Shown: piece by piece, positions 24,462-35,549 of the stretch
How the letters are laid out: each line of letters begins with the position of its first letter
How positions within the stretch are numbered: position 1 is the stretch's first letter
Source of the DNA: Sphagnum magellanicum
Lineage: Eukaryota > Streptophyta > Sphagnopsida > Sphagnales > Sphagnaceae
Reading direction: 5' to 3'
Length of the DNA: 64,000 bases
Assembly (NCBI GenBank): GCA_021904315.1
Contig: CM038919.1
Coordinates: 18,159,666 to 18,223,665, forward strand
Translations under genes and position numbers: made by a program
Notes under the pieces: generated by a model
What the model was told of the DNA's origin: nothing
What the model saw: only the letters and a program-made list of their open reading frames with translations
Databases searched by the model: none

Positions 24462-25150
24462 GATGAGCTAGGAAGTAGCACTTCTAGGAGTGTTGCAAAT
24501 AAGGATATATAGAGAGTAACATTGAAAATAAAGAGAGGGCAAATGCCAAGAATGGATGATCCTTAAGGATTTTAGTTTTGAAGAAGAAAGAAAACTTCAA
24601 AGAACATAGTTCATGCATAGAGTTGAAGAAGTTGAATAGTGTTGACATACTAAAAGCCTCTATCACTAATTTGGTGGTGAATATATGCACTTGCGCATGA
24701 TCAAATTGTAGAAATATAAATTGTAAGAAGTGTGTGATTTGAAGTTTTGAGTATGTTTGGTTGTGTGGCTTAAATTATTGCAATTTTGCTCAAGTCTTTT
24801 GAAATTATTATTGAAGAAGACTATGTGTAAATTGTCAAAAGCAATGAGTAGAGACAAAAGGAAGTCAAAGCCTAAGGTTTATTGTAAAGGAGATCAAGGA
24901 GATAGTGAATTCCAAACTTTTTGGAATTGTAGTACTTTGTTAAGAGGAATGGTTATATGCCATTAAAATGACTTAAAATAATAATAGGCCACCTAGTAGT
25001 AAGAAGCCCCAAAAGTGCCACCACCTTTGAGAGTAACTTTTTCTAGAATTGTTGAACCCAATAGGTAGGGTTGTACTTGGTAAATTGTTTTATTTTTATT
25101 TTTATGTACCTAGGGACAAATGCCAAATGACATAAGAATGTTATACATTT
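24457..25150 (+). repeat. 3' LTR of the decayed chromovirus
   Basis: Direct-orientation partner of the 5' LTR, starting TGTGTGATGAG; the right border near GACATAAGAATGTTA is approximate. The open frame at 24757-24966 is an LTR translation with no meaning of its own. Confidence 0.8.
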
Positions 25151-27576
25151 TTGCGTGTAAGGAAATGATTTATACACATGTTTTGTGAATTAAAAGTGGT
25201 TTCCTTATGATTTGTGAAATAGTTAATTATTCTTTGAATCTTCATCCCTTATCATCTATGTGACCTAACAAACCCTTCTTTTGAAAAATTGAGAATCAAG
25301 TTGAAATGTTTCCCATGGAATCCAAATTGGAATTTTCATGATATAAAAACCTAATGTTTATAAAATAATTGCATATGCTATAAAATTACAATTTCCAATA
25401 TGAAAGTGAAAGGCTAAAATGTTAGGAAAACCACCTTGTGCCTTACATGCACTAATTAATAATTTGTTGCATGCATATTAATAACATTGTGAGTGGATGC
25501 TCCATTTTGTGAAATGCCCCATCCAATGAAGGTTAACATGGTAAGGTCTTTCATTGTTTTATAATCTCTTGCCACACTAAAAGGAAACAATTTGTAAGTC
25601 TAACTTGTCTTAGATATTATATTAAGTAATGTTTTGGCAATAGGGCATTATACCCTAGACCTCAAGCTTTACCTTAAATTCACATTAGGGTATTTAAAAA
25701 CATAACAACCTAAGGTGATAATGTTAATGGAATTTGGGGGCACCTTATACAACATAATTTTTGGTTCTACATTAAAGTGGGAGATTTTGCATAAGTAGGA
25801 GTAGGGTGAAAGCATGGTAAAGTATATAGAAAAAGTTGAAAATAAAATATCAATTTAAAAAGAATATTTTTTTTCACAAAAACACAAGTAAATTCAAATT
25901 TTATCTAAATTTGATTTTGAAACTATTGAGCCCTCAATTCTTGGGTTTATTGTAAATCAACTACAAAATTTCAAAAACTTTGGAATAGTAAAAGTAAAGA
26001 ATAAGTACGTTTGAAATTGACTAGTCAAAATGGTGTTCAAACCTACTTTTTCATTGGAAAATTTAATGAAATATACATGCATGAAATTATAAAATAAAAA
26101 TCATTGTATATTCAAAGGCATCACCAAAAAACAAATCTACTTTCTCTTTGGTAGAATATATGTGACACGTACTTGAATTAAATCTTACATTACAGAAAGA
26201 GGTTTTAAAAGCTACTTGCATTTTAAAAATTCTACTTGAAACCTACTTTTATAATGCAAACTTTAAAAGTTATTGCATAACAATGAAAAAGAATCTTGTT
26301 ATTTATCATTCAACTAAAAATTGAATGTATAACAATTTGTGATGGGTTTTGGTTCTATTTTTTGTTCATTTGACAAGTAGATTGGGAAGTACTTTTAGTT
26401 TTACACTTTACCATGTTTTCACCTAGCAAGGTGTTTTAGAGCATCAACAATTTCTTGTAAGGCAACCTTAACCATTCATTTCTTGAATGGGTACAAAGGG
26501 GAAGGCATTGCTTTCAATGTCTTTTGCCTTGGACCTTCAACTCTACCTTCAATTCCCTTATACATAATACATGTTTTTCTTTTAAGCATGGTCCACTTTC
26601 ATTTGGTTTAAGTGTTTCAACCTTGAAGTTTAAAGGTTTAAGGTTTAAGGATTATTCCAAACAAAATAATTCATTTGGTGGTGATGATTTATAACATGTG
26701 TACATCAATGTGCATATAAACCTTGGTTCAAACTCAGAAATGTATAAAATGCTTAAATAATTCTTTATGGACAATTTAACATTTTTTTGACATCATTATT
26801 TTTTTACACATGTGACTAGCACTTTAGGTTAAAAACTTTAAACCTAATGAATATAAAAAAACAACCAAATAGTCAAAAAACATTGTTTTTTTTCTCATAG
26901 CCCCAAAGATTGAATTATGTTGATTTCCAAATTTTCGTATGATTTATAATATATTAATCAATTGTATTTAATCAACATGGCCAAACATAGATGTAAAAAC
27001 TATTTATCCTTTAAAAATTTGACATCAATTGCATTACTTAATGCATTCCTTTTGAGTTTTTTAATATAAAAAACATGTAGTTAATTTAATGACCTCATAA
27101 GGTCATAGCACCTAGTAGAGTTAGTGTAAGGATTAAAAAACTCATTTATATAATGTTCAAATTATTTTAAAATATTTTTATTGATTTAACATGACATCAT
27201 TTTATTTTGTTGCATACAACAATACACTAAAATAGCAATGATGCAAATAGAAAAACATTTCAAAATTATCCTTTGAAATTCTTTAAAAATTAGACACTCT
27301 TTTTGATACCCCAATTATGAATGCAACCATTAACATCCTTCTTCAAAATGTCAAGAGGCAACAAATGTATGAAATCCCCCAAGATGAGAACATGGCAACC
27401 CCCATTCTGATAGAGGCAGCAAATTAAACCCATATGAGTTTCATTTGTTGCTCTCCTTCAGAAGTTAAATGCTAACACTTTACCATTCCACATATAAGTG
27501 TAGCACTTATGGCTAGCTGGTTGACGTGGCCACCCCCAGTTTCCTGGGGACCTCCCATAAAAGGCCCCTTCTCCAA
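25151..27576. other. AT-rich intergenic region, no gene seen
   Basis: AT-rich DNA without recognisable coding remnants. GGTTTAAGG words near 26.63 kb are not telomeric repeats. Composition becomes GC-richer after about 27.35 kb. Confidence 0.4.
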
Positions 27577-27724
27577 AAGGACCTTAGGACATGGTTCTCT
27601 GTGATCTTTAGCTGCCTTCCCCCTCTAATTCTATCTATATGCCCTTACTTTCTTCATAAGGACCTCAGAACATGGTTCTCCAAGACTTTCATGGGCCTTC
27701 CCCTCTAATTCTATCTCTATGCCT
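27577..27724 (+). repeat. tandem duplication of about 85 bp
   Basis: Two adjacent copies share AAGGACCT.AG.ACATGGTTCTC, CTTCCCCCTCTAATTCTATC (with small indels) and TATGCC. Their function is unknown. The open frames across this patch contain the duplication and are probably chance. Confidence 0.6.
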
Positions 27725-28745
27725 TTTGTTAGTTTTAGCTGAGTGTTCTCCGTTCCCCCTGTTTGGGCTTTGTCCCCCTTTGGCTTACCCTGTAGTGTTT
27801 CTTTCATTTAACCTCCCTGAGGTTTTTCAACATTTGGCTAGCTGGTCAGTTGAACCCAAGCGGGTCCACATCTTAAACAAGCAGCTCATGAGTCAATTGA
27901 CTCTGCCCTCTATGGCAGGTTCAAACTAAAACCTTTGCTTCAAACTGGATCTATGACTTTTCACCAAAATGCATGAAACTCTATGGAACATGCCCATCCA
28001 TCAAAAAGCTCATGTAAAATATTTCAGATGTCACTCACACATTGGGTCAAGTTTGAGCAAAAAATTTATGCCCAAATCCTACACCAATGCATACTAGTCT
28101 CTGCCCTATGGACAGATTCAACAAACAAAGAACCAAATTATCTCGGGCAAACATCACTTGCCTCATGATTTTGCATTTGCCATATGATATACCTCTTGTT
28201 TCTTCAGGGACAGAGAAACCATTGAACTCCCATATCCTGAATGCAAGTTGATTTGGGCAACAATATACCTGGCTAGTTCTGAGAAAAGAGTGCACATCTT
28301 AGGGTTTAGGATATAAAGCACGTAATGGCCTCCCAGACTGTGGCATCACATGGTGTTGGTGTATTGGCCATACAGAGCTTTAAATTAGCCAATTTTCATT
28401 TAATTGGTTAGTTAGATTGTGTGTGCTATAGAACATTCACTGGATGTTAAAAATTAATGGCTGAATTCCTTCACATTTTATTGATAGACTCTTTTTCCAA
28501 AACCTTTATGTTCCTTTTGTGCTCAATCTTTTTTTAGTTCAATTGGTGCAAGAAAATAAATTCGTCAATGCTTTGCCAATGGTACTAAGACTTTCAATGT
28601 CTAGGGCTATCACCTGGGTTTTTCATGTTGATTGGCATATTGATGGGGGCCTGGTTTTTCTTTTTACAATTTTGTGATGTACCTGAACATGTGACCATGC
28701 ACAAGAAGATTTAGAAAAATTTGGTATATAATAGAGACTAATGTA
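27725..28745. other. intergenic, mixed composition, no gene seen
   Basis: GC-richer than its surroundings up to about 28.3 kb, then AT-rich. It is probably part of an old repeat, but no coding motif or terminal structure was recognised. Confidence 0.35.
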
Positions 28746-29225
28746 GCATGTGCCATTGGCTCAAGTATGAATTGGTTACCCAACTAGTTTTTCCTTCCAA
28801 AATCACTATTTGTAATCTAATTGAATTTTTAATTGCATAAACTACTCAGAATTCCAACATCTCCGACACCTGAGGTCTATTGTTTTTCAAATTGCCTTTA
28901 TTAAATCTTGCTCACTAAAGGTTTTCCAACATTACCAAGAAAATGACAAGTGGTGCCACAATTTGGGAGATCTCAATGTGACAAACAAAGCAAACAAACT
29001 CCATTCTTTCATTGATAGACTAGTTTGGCATGTGCCATAGGGCCAAGTGTGAACTCATTTCCTAACTAATTTCTCCTTCCAAAAACAGATTTTGTAATTT
29101 AATTTAATTTCCAAAGCTCAAAACTACTCAAAATTTAATACCTTTGACAATCTAGGTCTAAAAATTTGAAAATCACCTTCATTTAGTCCTGTTCACTAAG
29201 GGCTTTCTAAAAATACCAGGAGAGT
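28746..29225 (+). repeat. degenerate tandem duplication, period about 282 bp
   Basis: GCATGTGCCAT at 28746 and 29028, followed in both copies by GGCT/GGCC.CAAGT.TGAA, then TTTCTCCTTCCAAAA-like, then ACTACTCA.AATT, and later TCACTAA.GG.TTT. A further partial copy of the GACAAACAAA...CATTCTTTCAT part seems present near 29.43-29.46 kb. Non-coding. Confidence 0.6.
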
Positions 29226-30298
29226 GGCCAAATTCCCCTATAATTTTTAGTTTTGATTTAAATAAATTTTCAGTGAAAAAAATTGTTCAATATTCAATAA
29301 CTTCTCCACTATAGGTTGAAATATTATGAAAGGGACTGTGTGCACCCTTACTCATTGAGAGCTGTGCAATGGTATAAGATCACAACAAGAGACACTGCCA
29401 GTTTGGAAGATATGAACTTGACAAACAAACTACCTTCAAACCACCTTCCTTCATAGATAGATATTCAAGCATTCAAGCATCCTTCTATATAGGTGGCCGT
29501 CTACTTGAACCTATTCTAGGAATCATATGGTGATTTACCATAGATGTAACCAATACAAAACCGTCAAAAATGGTGAGTATTTTTTAGAGTTCACAGGTGT
29601 TATAAAGTATCAGTAAACTTGTTTTTGCCAATTCACCAGAGAGGAAGCATGTACTAATAAGGCAGTGGCTTTGCCCAGTTGTGGGCCCTTATTTTACCAC
29701 CATAAATAACAGTCTCCATCTTTGAACAGCCCTTGATGGATGTGTCATACCAACTTCAAGGGCATTTCCATGACACATAAAGCACCACAAGGTTTTTTTT
29801 CTTGGTATTTGAAAGCACCTCCCTGTGTTGAAGATCCACATACATGAGGAAATCCAGCTGTGGAAGATGCTTATGTGTAAAAAACCTTGATGCCCTTTGG
29901 GCTGGGGAAGGCATGTTCCCATGAGTGCTTCTTGAATTTTCAAGCCTACGGCCTCAGGCTTCAACCCTCAAATTGGAGAAGGCCCTTGGGAGCAGACCTT
30001 TCCCTATTCAAACCTAGGTTTCAAAAGGCATTAAAATACAATGTCAAATGAAACACCCAGGCCTTGCAAAGATAGAATCAAAGCTGTAGGAAACAAAAGA
30101 CAACATGATGATATTGCAAGAAATCACTTACTAGCTCTTTCTGGTCACTGGAAAATGCAGACACTGGGTCACAGTACGAGGTTGTGGGTGGCTTTCCCAC
30201 TTAGGGCCATAGCTAATATTCTAGTGGAAAATTAACTGCCCACACGAAACAAACTCTGCGTATGTGTGGACATATTGCAGAATAGACCCAGCTTGGGG
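29226..30298. other. intergenic, no gene seen
   Basis: Mixed composition. A minus-strand open frame at 29689-29964 and a plus-strand one at 30041-30235 show no recognisable domain or gene structure. Confidence 0.35.
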
Positions 30299-30555
30299 CA
30301 GTGATTTTATTTTTTCTGTTCGCCAATTTGTGACAAATATTTTCAAAAAGAATATTTTGTCACAAATACCTTGCTTAAAAACAAAAAGAAATTGAAAGTT
30401 TTGCCAATAATCACCATAATTGCCTACAATATGAAAGGGTGCTTAAGATTTTATACTTCCATATTTTGAATATGGCCATTTATTTGGCTAAATTTATTTA
30501 TGGACCATTGCCATTGAACAACATCACAAAATTGAAAAAAAAAAAAGTAAAACTG
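30299..30555. mobile_element. MITE-like element, copy 3 (short)
   Basis: The left end (CAGTGATTTTATTTTTTCTG, then CCAATTTGTGACA) pairs with the reverse complement of the right end (CAGTTTTACTTTTTTTTTTT, then CAATTTTGTGATG). Inside is a hairpin TTTGTGACAAATATTTT / AATATTTTGTCACAAA at about 30328-30367 and the block GCCTACAATA..., also seen in copy 1. It is about 340 bases downstream of XTH gene 3. Confidence 0.5.
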
Positions 30556-30894
30556 GCTTGGGGGTGAGTTTATTGGGGCTACAAAAACTGAGCCAAAAAA
30601 ATTTAGTACAATTTAAATCGTAATTATTTTTCCCATGAAAAAACCTGCTTCGATCTTCCCCTTTGAACACCCCTTTGAGGGTGGAAGCCGATTCCCGAAC
30701 GGGAGTAAAGAATGGAGAATTAGCACGCACCACTGACGAGACCTATTTAACTTCATGTGTCTAGTTCACGGACGGTGCACTTATTGTTGCAAGAATCGGA
30801 AGCAGATGCACTGAGTACTGCCTAGATGCTCATTATTTTCCTATGGAATCATGATCTAGCCATCCAGGATTTGGTTAGTGTTAGTTCTAGGGTT

Positions 30895-32263
30895 TCAAAT
30901 GATGTTATATGCACATTCAGGTGGTGTGGTGGGGTAGCGGCTCTTGTCAGTGCAATAGTTATACCCCAAGTACTTCTTCTTCACAATGATCATCTGATTA
31001 TTTCGATGCGCTTGTACACTGGGAGCGACAGTGTATTTAGCAGTGGCACTGTTCTTGCAGCCTGCGATTGTGTTGGGCGGGACTGCGCAGCCTTTGATGA
31101 GGTTGAAGCCACTGTAGGACGCGATAAAGGGCGCATCAAGCCAGTTGAGCTTAATGCTTCCACCCTGACACGCCCACGAGTCTCCGTCCCACAAGCTGCC
31201 GATTATTACCATTGACTGATTATTGAGGTACGGGACTCCGGTCTGAGCGACGACGTTCTTGAACTCGCGGATGGCGACATTGTCGACGAAAATCCTGTAC
31301 ACGACCCGCATCAAAATCAAACATCGCATGAGCTGCAGGTCTCGATAGAAAGACGTGTCCAAAAACTTATCGGTCAGGACTCAAAACATTTGACCAATAA
31401 CCACAATGTTGGAGAATACATTACGCGGAGGCCAAAGCTGGTTAAACATACGTGATCAAATTCTGGGTCCACTGGATGGTGTACAAGTGGAAATCCGCAG
31501 TCGGATCGAACCACAAGTTGACGCGCTGCTCACGACCTCCGACCCCATGGGCAAAGACGTTCGTCTGGAGGAGGTAAGGTTGTCCGCTTACATTTCCGAG
31601 AAACTCTAAGTCGATTTCATCGTGTGTTGATCCTGAAGATGTCATCTGCGCATAATCCAGGTGCAGTTCTCATCAGAGAGATTGACGAAGATACGGCAGG
31701 ATTTTCTAATCTGCACAGCTAGGATCGGACCCTTACCTACTAAGGAACTCGCAAGGGGCATACTATGGTAGAAAGATTTTGGAAGTGGACAAGCTTACGT
31801 AAAACGTCGCGACAGTGCCGCACGAATCACCGGGGACAAGCTTTATATTCATTGAAAATGTCCCAAAAAGATATTCGCTCTTCGAGGAGAATCCCGATGC
31901 TGCAAATTACAACCCACATATAACTTAGCTATCGATTCATGATCAGCTTCTACGTCACAACTCGTGAATAATCAGACAACCCCGTCAGGACTCAGAATGC
32001 TTTTAGGCTAGACTCTACAAGAACTAGCTCATCGAAAATTCTTGCACCACTCAGTATCAAAAAAAATTTCAAGGAAGCTCACCGGCGGCCTGGTCGAGAA
32101 TCAGCTGTGCGACCGTGCTCCCGTTAGATAAGATAAAATTAGAGGGACCCGTGGTAGTCTGATAATACTGGAAGAAACTTTGTCCACTGGCTGCTCCTGC
32201 CAACATCGTCACACACACGGCTCCTAAGGCGATCGATAGCACGGCTCCTCCGAATCGACCCAT
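30895..32263 (-). CDS. xyloglucan endotransglucosylase/hydrolase, gene 3 (four exons, divergent)
   Basis: Third XTH paralogue. Exons on the minus strand: 32263-32083, 31899-31799, 31645-31452, 31294-30895; introns of 183, 153 and 157 bases in phases 1, 0, 2; product 291 residues. Residues 1-27 form a signal peptide (ending near GAASG/QSF). The active-site motif at 102-112 is [12 protein letters not shown]104, D106 and E108 are kept, but the usual Phe between the last two acids is Leu (L107). A sequon N112-V-S follows. Two cysteines not found in genes 1 and 2 appear at C87 (GDSCGTV, normally Ala) and C201 (WACQGG, normally Thr), and IRVF is IREF (167-170). The C-terminal helix region lacks the WW pair of the paralogues but keeps the final YNYC and PPEC cysteines. 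The reading frame is intact, so it is probably a working but diverged enzyme; altered activity is inference. Confidence 0.9.
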
Positions 32264-32527
32264 CCTAGCGATGTCTATGAAAATCCAAATTAACTGGCCC
32301 CCGCTTCAGAATATGCAGCGACTACAATTGCAACAAAAATTCTGCGTTCTTTCAATACAAGCGATCAGAAATAACTGCTGAATCAGCTTCAACTAGCTAG
32401 TGAGTAGTACTCGAGTTGCAATCAATGTCGAATCTATTTAGCGTTGAAGTGCTCTGATCAAAGCTACGGTTCAAGCGGAGAGGTTCTCCAGAAACCTTGC
32501 AATGCTCTTGGGAGCAGCTGGAGTGGC

Positions 32528-32533
32528 TTTATA
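32528..32533 (-). promoter_or_regulatory. candidate TATA box of XTH gene 3
   Basis: On the minus strand GATATAAAGCC lies about 265 bases before the ATG, inside the CG-containing island that runs to about 32.71 kb. It implies a 5' leader of roughly 230 bases. CACACGTCAG (an ACGT core) and CGCGTGAATG lie further upstream. Confidence 0.4.
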
Positions 32534-32710
32534 TCAAGGAGAATTTGGCGTAGGTGGGAGGGAGCCTTTGGAAAGCACGCGGTAGGAACGAACGCGTGAA
32601 TGAGAAAGCAGCTCGCGGGGACCCGGGGGCGCTTCACACGTCAGAGCAGCTGGCTTTCGTCGCTTTCCTCACCGGATTCCCGAATCGCAACGAGGTTCCA
32701 CGAAAGAATT

Positions 32711-35182
32711 GAGATAGCCTGTTACTATTATCTACAATTACCTGTCATGTAACTTGATGCAAGCTCTACAATTTTACTTGCCGCATCACATAAATGAGTA
32801 ATCCTTTGCCACCCGAAGCTCGCGGAGCGGGGTTAGGTCAAATCCTAGTGATATTAGATGACGAATATCAGAGTAGAACTAATCAGTCCAGGCACTAGCT
32901 TTGATATGACGTTACCTAATTTTTTTTGTGCCCTACAATTTGCATTTCGTTTTTCAATTTCTTGTTTTACCGCCCATTTCTTCTCTGATTCGTAATCTAC
33001 GCTACTTGGTATATATGCTTGGAAAAATGCTCATTTAGTTATTTTATTGTATCTAATTTTTTGGCACAAAAAGAGACCGGAAAAAATGAGGCTCAAGTTT
33101 GAATTTGTAATAAAACTGTTAACTACTTGTGTGCTTTATTTCTCTTGAAACAATTGTCTGCAAGCAAGTTTGTGGCAGTTTTGTATGAGCTGGATCTGCT
33201 TTAGATCCGCTGTTTAATCATAATGGTTAATTCACAATCATTTCTGGCCCGAGATGTACGTGAACAGGAGAGTAAGGGAAAATTAGTACCTACCTCAGGT
33301 TTAACAAATGAGAGAAATATAATTGCAACTATAAAAGTTTAGTTTACAGTCGAGAAAGTCTCAATGTTGTTGCGGCAAGAATTAAATATTCCGGGGAGGA
33401 TGGACAGGAACATTAGCTTTGTCCCCGGTGATTAAAATTGAAATACAACTTCGAGTTCATTCCGGATTCAAATATAGTCTAGGTGCTAGAGAAAATTGCT
33501 CTACTTAACATCCGCCAGTTAACACCCGCGGTGATGTAAACCTGCATTTATCTTTTATTAGTGGGACGGACGAGGATATACTGTGAGTAGTAGATGGAAG
33601 ATCATATTCATAGGAGCTTGTAAGCCACAACCTACACCTCTTCATGAACTCCTTATGGCCTCAATATCCATATATATATGTATCAAGAATGCTAGACATT
33701 GCAACGAAAGTGCTGAGTTTCCCCCAAATTCCTCACCTACCTTTAACATGATGTTCGACAACTCGCAAAAGTCAAAAACTCCCTACTGAAAATATTTAAT
33801 CCCACTGAAAGCCACTCACCTATTTTGAGACACCGCACCAGGGCCTCATTGCTATGTCATCTATGTCCTGTTCTCTTGATACTGTATTTGGTCTATTACA
33901 CTTAAACAGTAAACCCATTCAAAAGAAGACACGATCTTGTTTAGTTTTTGTGGGTTGCGGGATGCTGAACGAGTTGGTCTTCTTCACAAACTATTCTGAT
34001 CCTTTGAGAAGACAAGAAGATACACAGAAAGAAACGTTTTTTTGGTTTCATTTTAAATGATCTCTCTTGATATATATTACCATTGTTGGCAGATTCTTTA
34101 CTTTTATGAAGAACCTCCAGTTCTAGTTAGTTAAAAGCAAACTAGAACCGACTTGGTTCCAGATCCACACATAAATGGAACCAGGAATCCAGTCCCAGGT
34201 CAAGTTCTTCAAAAACAGTTTCAGTTAGGGTTTTGAAAATCAGTCCCATTTACATCCGGTTCTTATTAACCCTGACAGGAATCAGGGATTAACTGCTAGT
34301 TAACTGCAGATTAACCCCCAGTTCGAGTCAATTTTTTTCCCCCAAAAAAAAAAACCCCTAATTCTAGGTCCACACATAAATAAAACTGGAGATTTGGTTT
34401 TGGATCCGGTTCTCAAAAAAATTACATTTCAATTCCAGTTCTAAAAACTAGACCAGGTTCGGATCCGGTTCTTACTTTCCCAAAATATGTTTACAAACAT
34501 TGTGTGGAGCATTAAATCGTAGGCTGGCCAGATAATGCTTTGACCTTAAGAGAAAATTGAGTGTATCTGATGTTTTATGGTTATTCCAAGGTGGTTGATG
34601 CGCTGTGAAGGAAATTTCTTTTTTGGCACCATGCCTGGGTGTAGTAGGCGGGCATTGTTCGAATCTAAGTAAACATCTACCTTCCTTGGTAGTCTGGGAA
34701 CAGTTGGCAGAGTTATTGGTTTCCTCACGAAATACTATTATTATTATTACTAAATGTTTTTGGCAAGTAGCTGTTCAAAGCACACGTAAGTCCTTGGAAA
34801 TAAATCAGCTCCTAAAGCCATTTCCAAATGGCTTTAGGGGCCAAGTCCCTCCACTTTATTTATTTGTAATACATTCACTGAAAATCCTTCTGATGGTCAA
34901 GTCTTATATATTTTTCCTCCAATCGCTCACTTCCTTAGGGGTACATGTCTACAGTCTTGAAGGAGTGAACACATAAAACCCAAAAAATATTACTTTTATT
35001 GTCAAAGAGTCAAAGAAGGAAATAAGATGTTTGTGATTTAAAGTTGGTTCTTAGGATCGAAGGCTTGCATTGCCCATGGATGGATAGATGGACCTATTAG
35101 CTAGTGCAGAGTTACATACATACCTGGCAGAAATATAATTTGTGTTAATAGAGGACCTACTGTAAAACAATATCATGCATCT
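32711..35182. other. intergenic region with GGTTC-rich low-complexity patch
   Basis: No gene recognised. At 34.11-34.48 kb many short words such as AGTTCTAG, GAACCGACTTGGTTCC and GGATCCGGTTCT recur in both orientations, a low-complexity GGTTC/GAACC patch. The open frame 34605-34976 (+, 123 codons) has no recognisable domain or gene context and was not called. Confidence 0.4.
34811..34838. repeat. perfect 13 bp palindrome with 2 bp centre
   Basis: CCTAAAGCCATTT, CC, AAATGGCTTTAGG. It would form a very tight hairpin or cruciform. No adjoining gene explains it. Confidence 0.85.
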
Positions 35183-35549
35183 CAACATGGTAATATCCTT
35201 CAAAACAAAAGAACCCTCAAATTGAATTCCAAAATGCTAAATCTTCCTCACTGTACAACTTTGATTTATTAGTTTGGATTGGATGTTATGCTATAGTCTT
35301 CTTTAAATGGATTTGTAATCGATATAGGGTATGACTTAATCCTTAATATTATATATATATATGATAAATTAGTTATTAGTAGGTTTAATTAATAGGTTAA
35401 AAAGTGAATCAACATCAATATATTCAATTGAGTGAAAACACATTATCATGACCCTTTTTGAACCTTTTTGGGTCTAATATATACCTCTCAAAATATGGTG
35501 CATTTAGTTTTGAGTTTTGTTTAGAATTAAGATTTTCACAAAGCATGTT
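35183..35549 (+). repeat. 367 bp direct repeat, left copy
   Basis: Identical to 36413-36779 except for one base that I can see (GTTTTGAGTTTTG here, GTTTTGGGTTTTG there). Runs from CAACATGGTAATATCC to TTCACAAAGCATGTT. AT-rich like the DNA outside; no coding content. Confidence 0.95.

Larger units (their letters stand above)
19729..25150 (+). mobile_element. decayed Ty3/gypsy chromovirus LTR retrotransposon
   Basis: Direct repeats of about 0.7 kb lie at both ends, with decayed pol coding sequence between them on the plus strand. In order I can read an RNase H remnant (DHANLKFLTTQPSLS near 22.70 kb, then KGKENVVVD and LSKR near 22.83 kb), an integrase zinc-finger area (GRLCIPEG and HNIPIVSHLGH, 23.05-23.15 kb), an integrase core (DDLPRTK, FVVVDHILKHAHFLS, 23.31-23.39 kb; LVEFAYNKNPHVS, 23.67 kb), an HVSFLRKF-type block (24.07-24.10 kb) and a chromodomain remnant (YLVKWKGYLLDDATS near 24.24 kb). 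This order is typical of chromoviruses, which target chromatin through the chromodomain. Gag, protease and most of reverse transcriptase are not recognisable. Many stops and frameshifts make it dead. Confidence 0.85.

Noticed and set aside
26620..26660. TTTAAGG telomere-like words
   Set aside because: Only three imperfect units and not TTTAGGG.
34605..34976. Open frame of 123 codons (+)
   Set aside because: One of the longer frames outside the XTH exons, but it has no domain, no splice structure and no codon character different from the background, and it contains the perfect palindrome at 34811.
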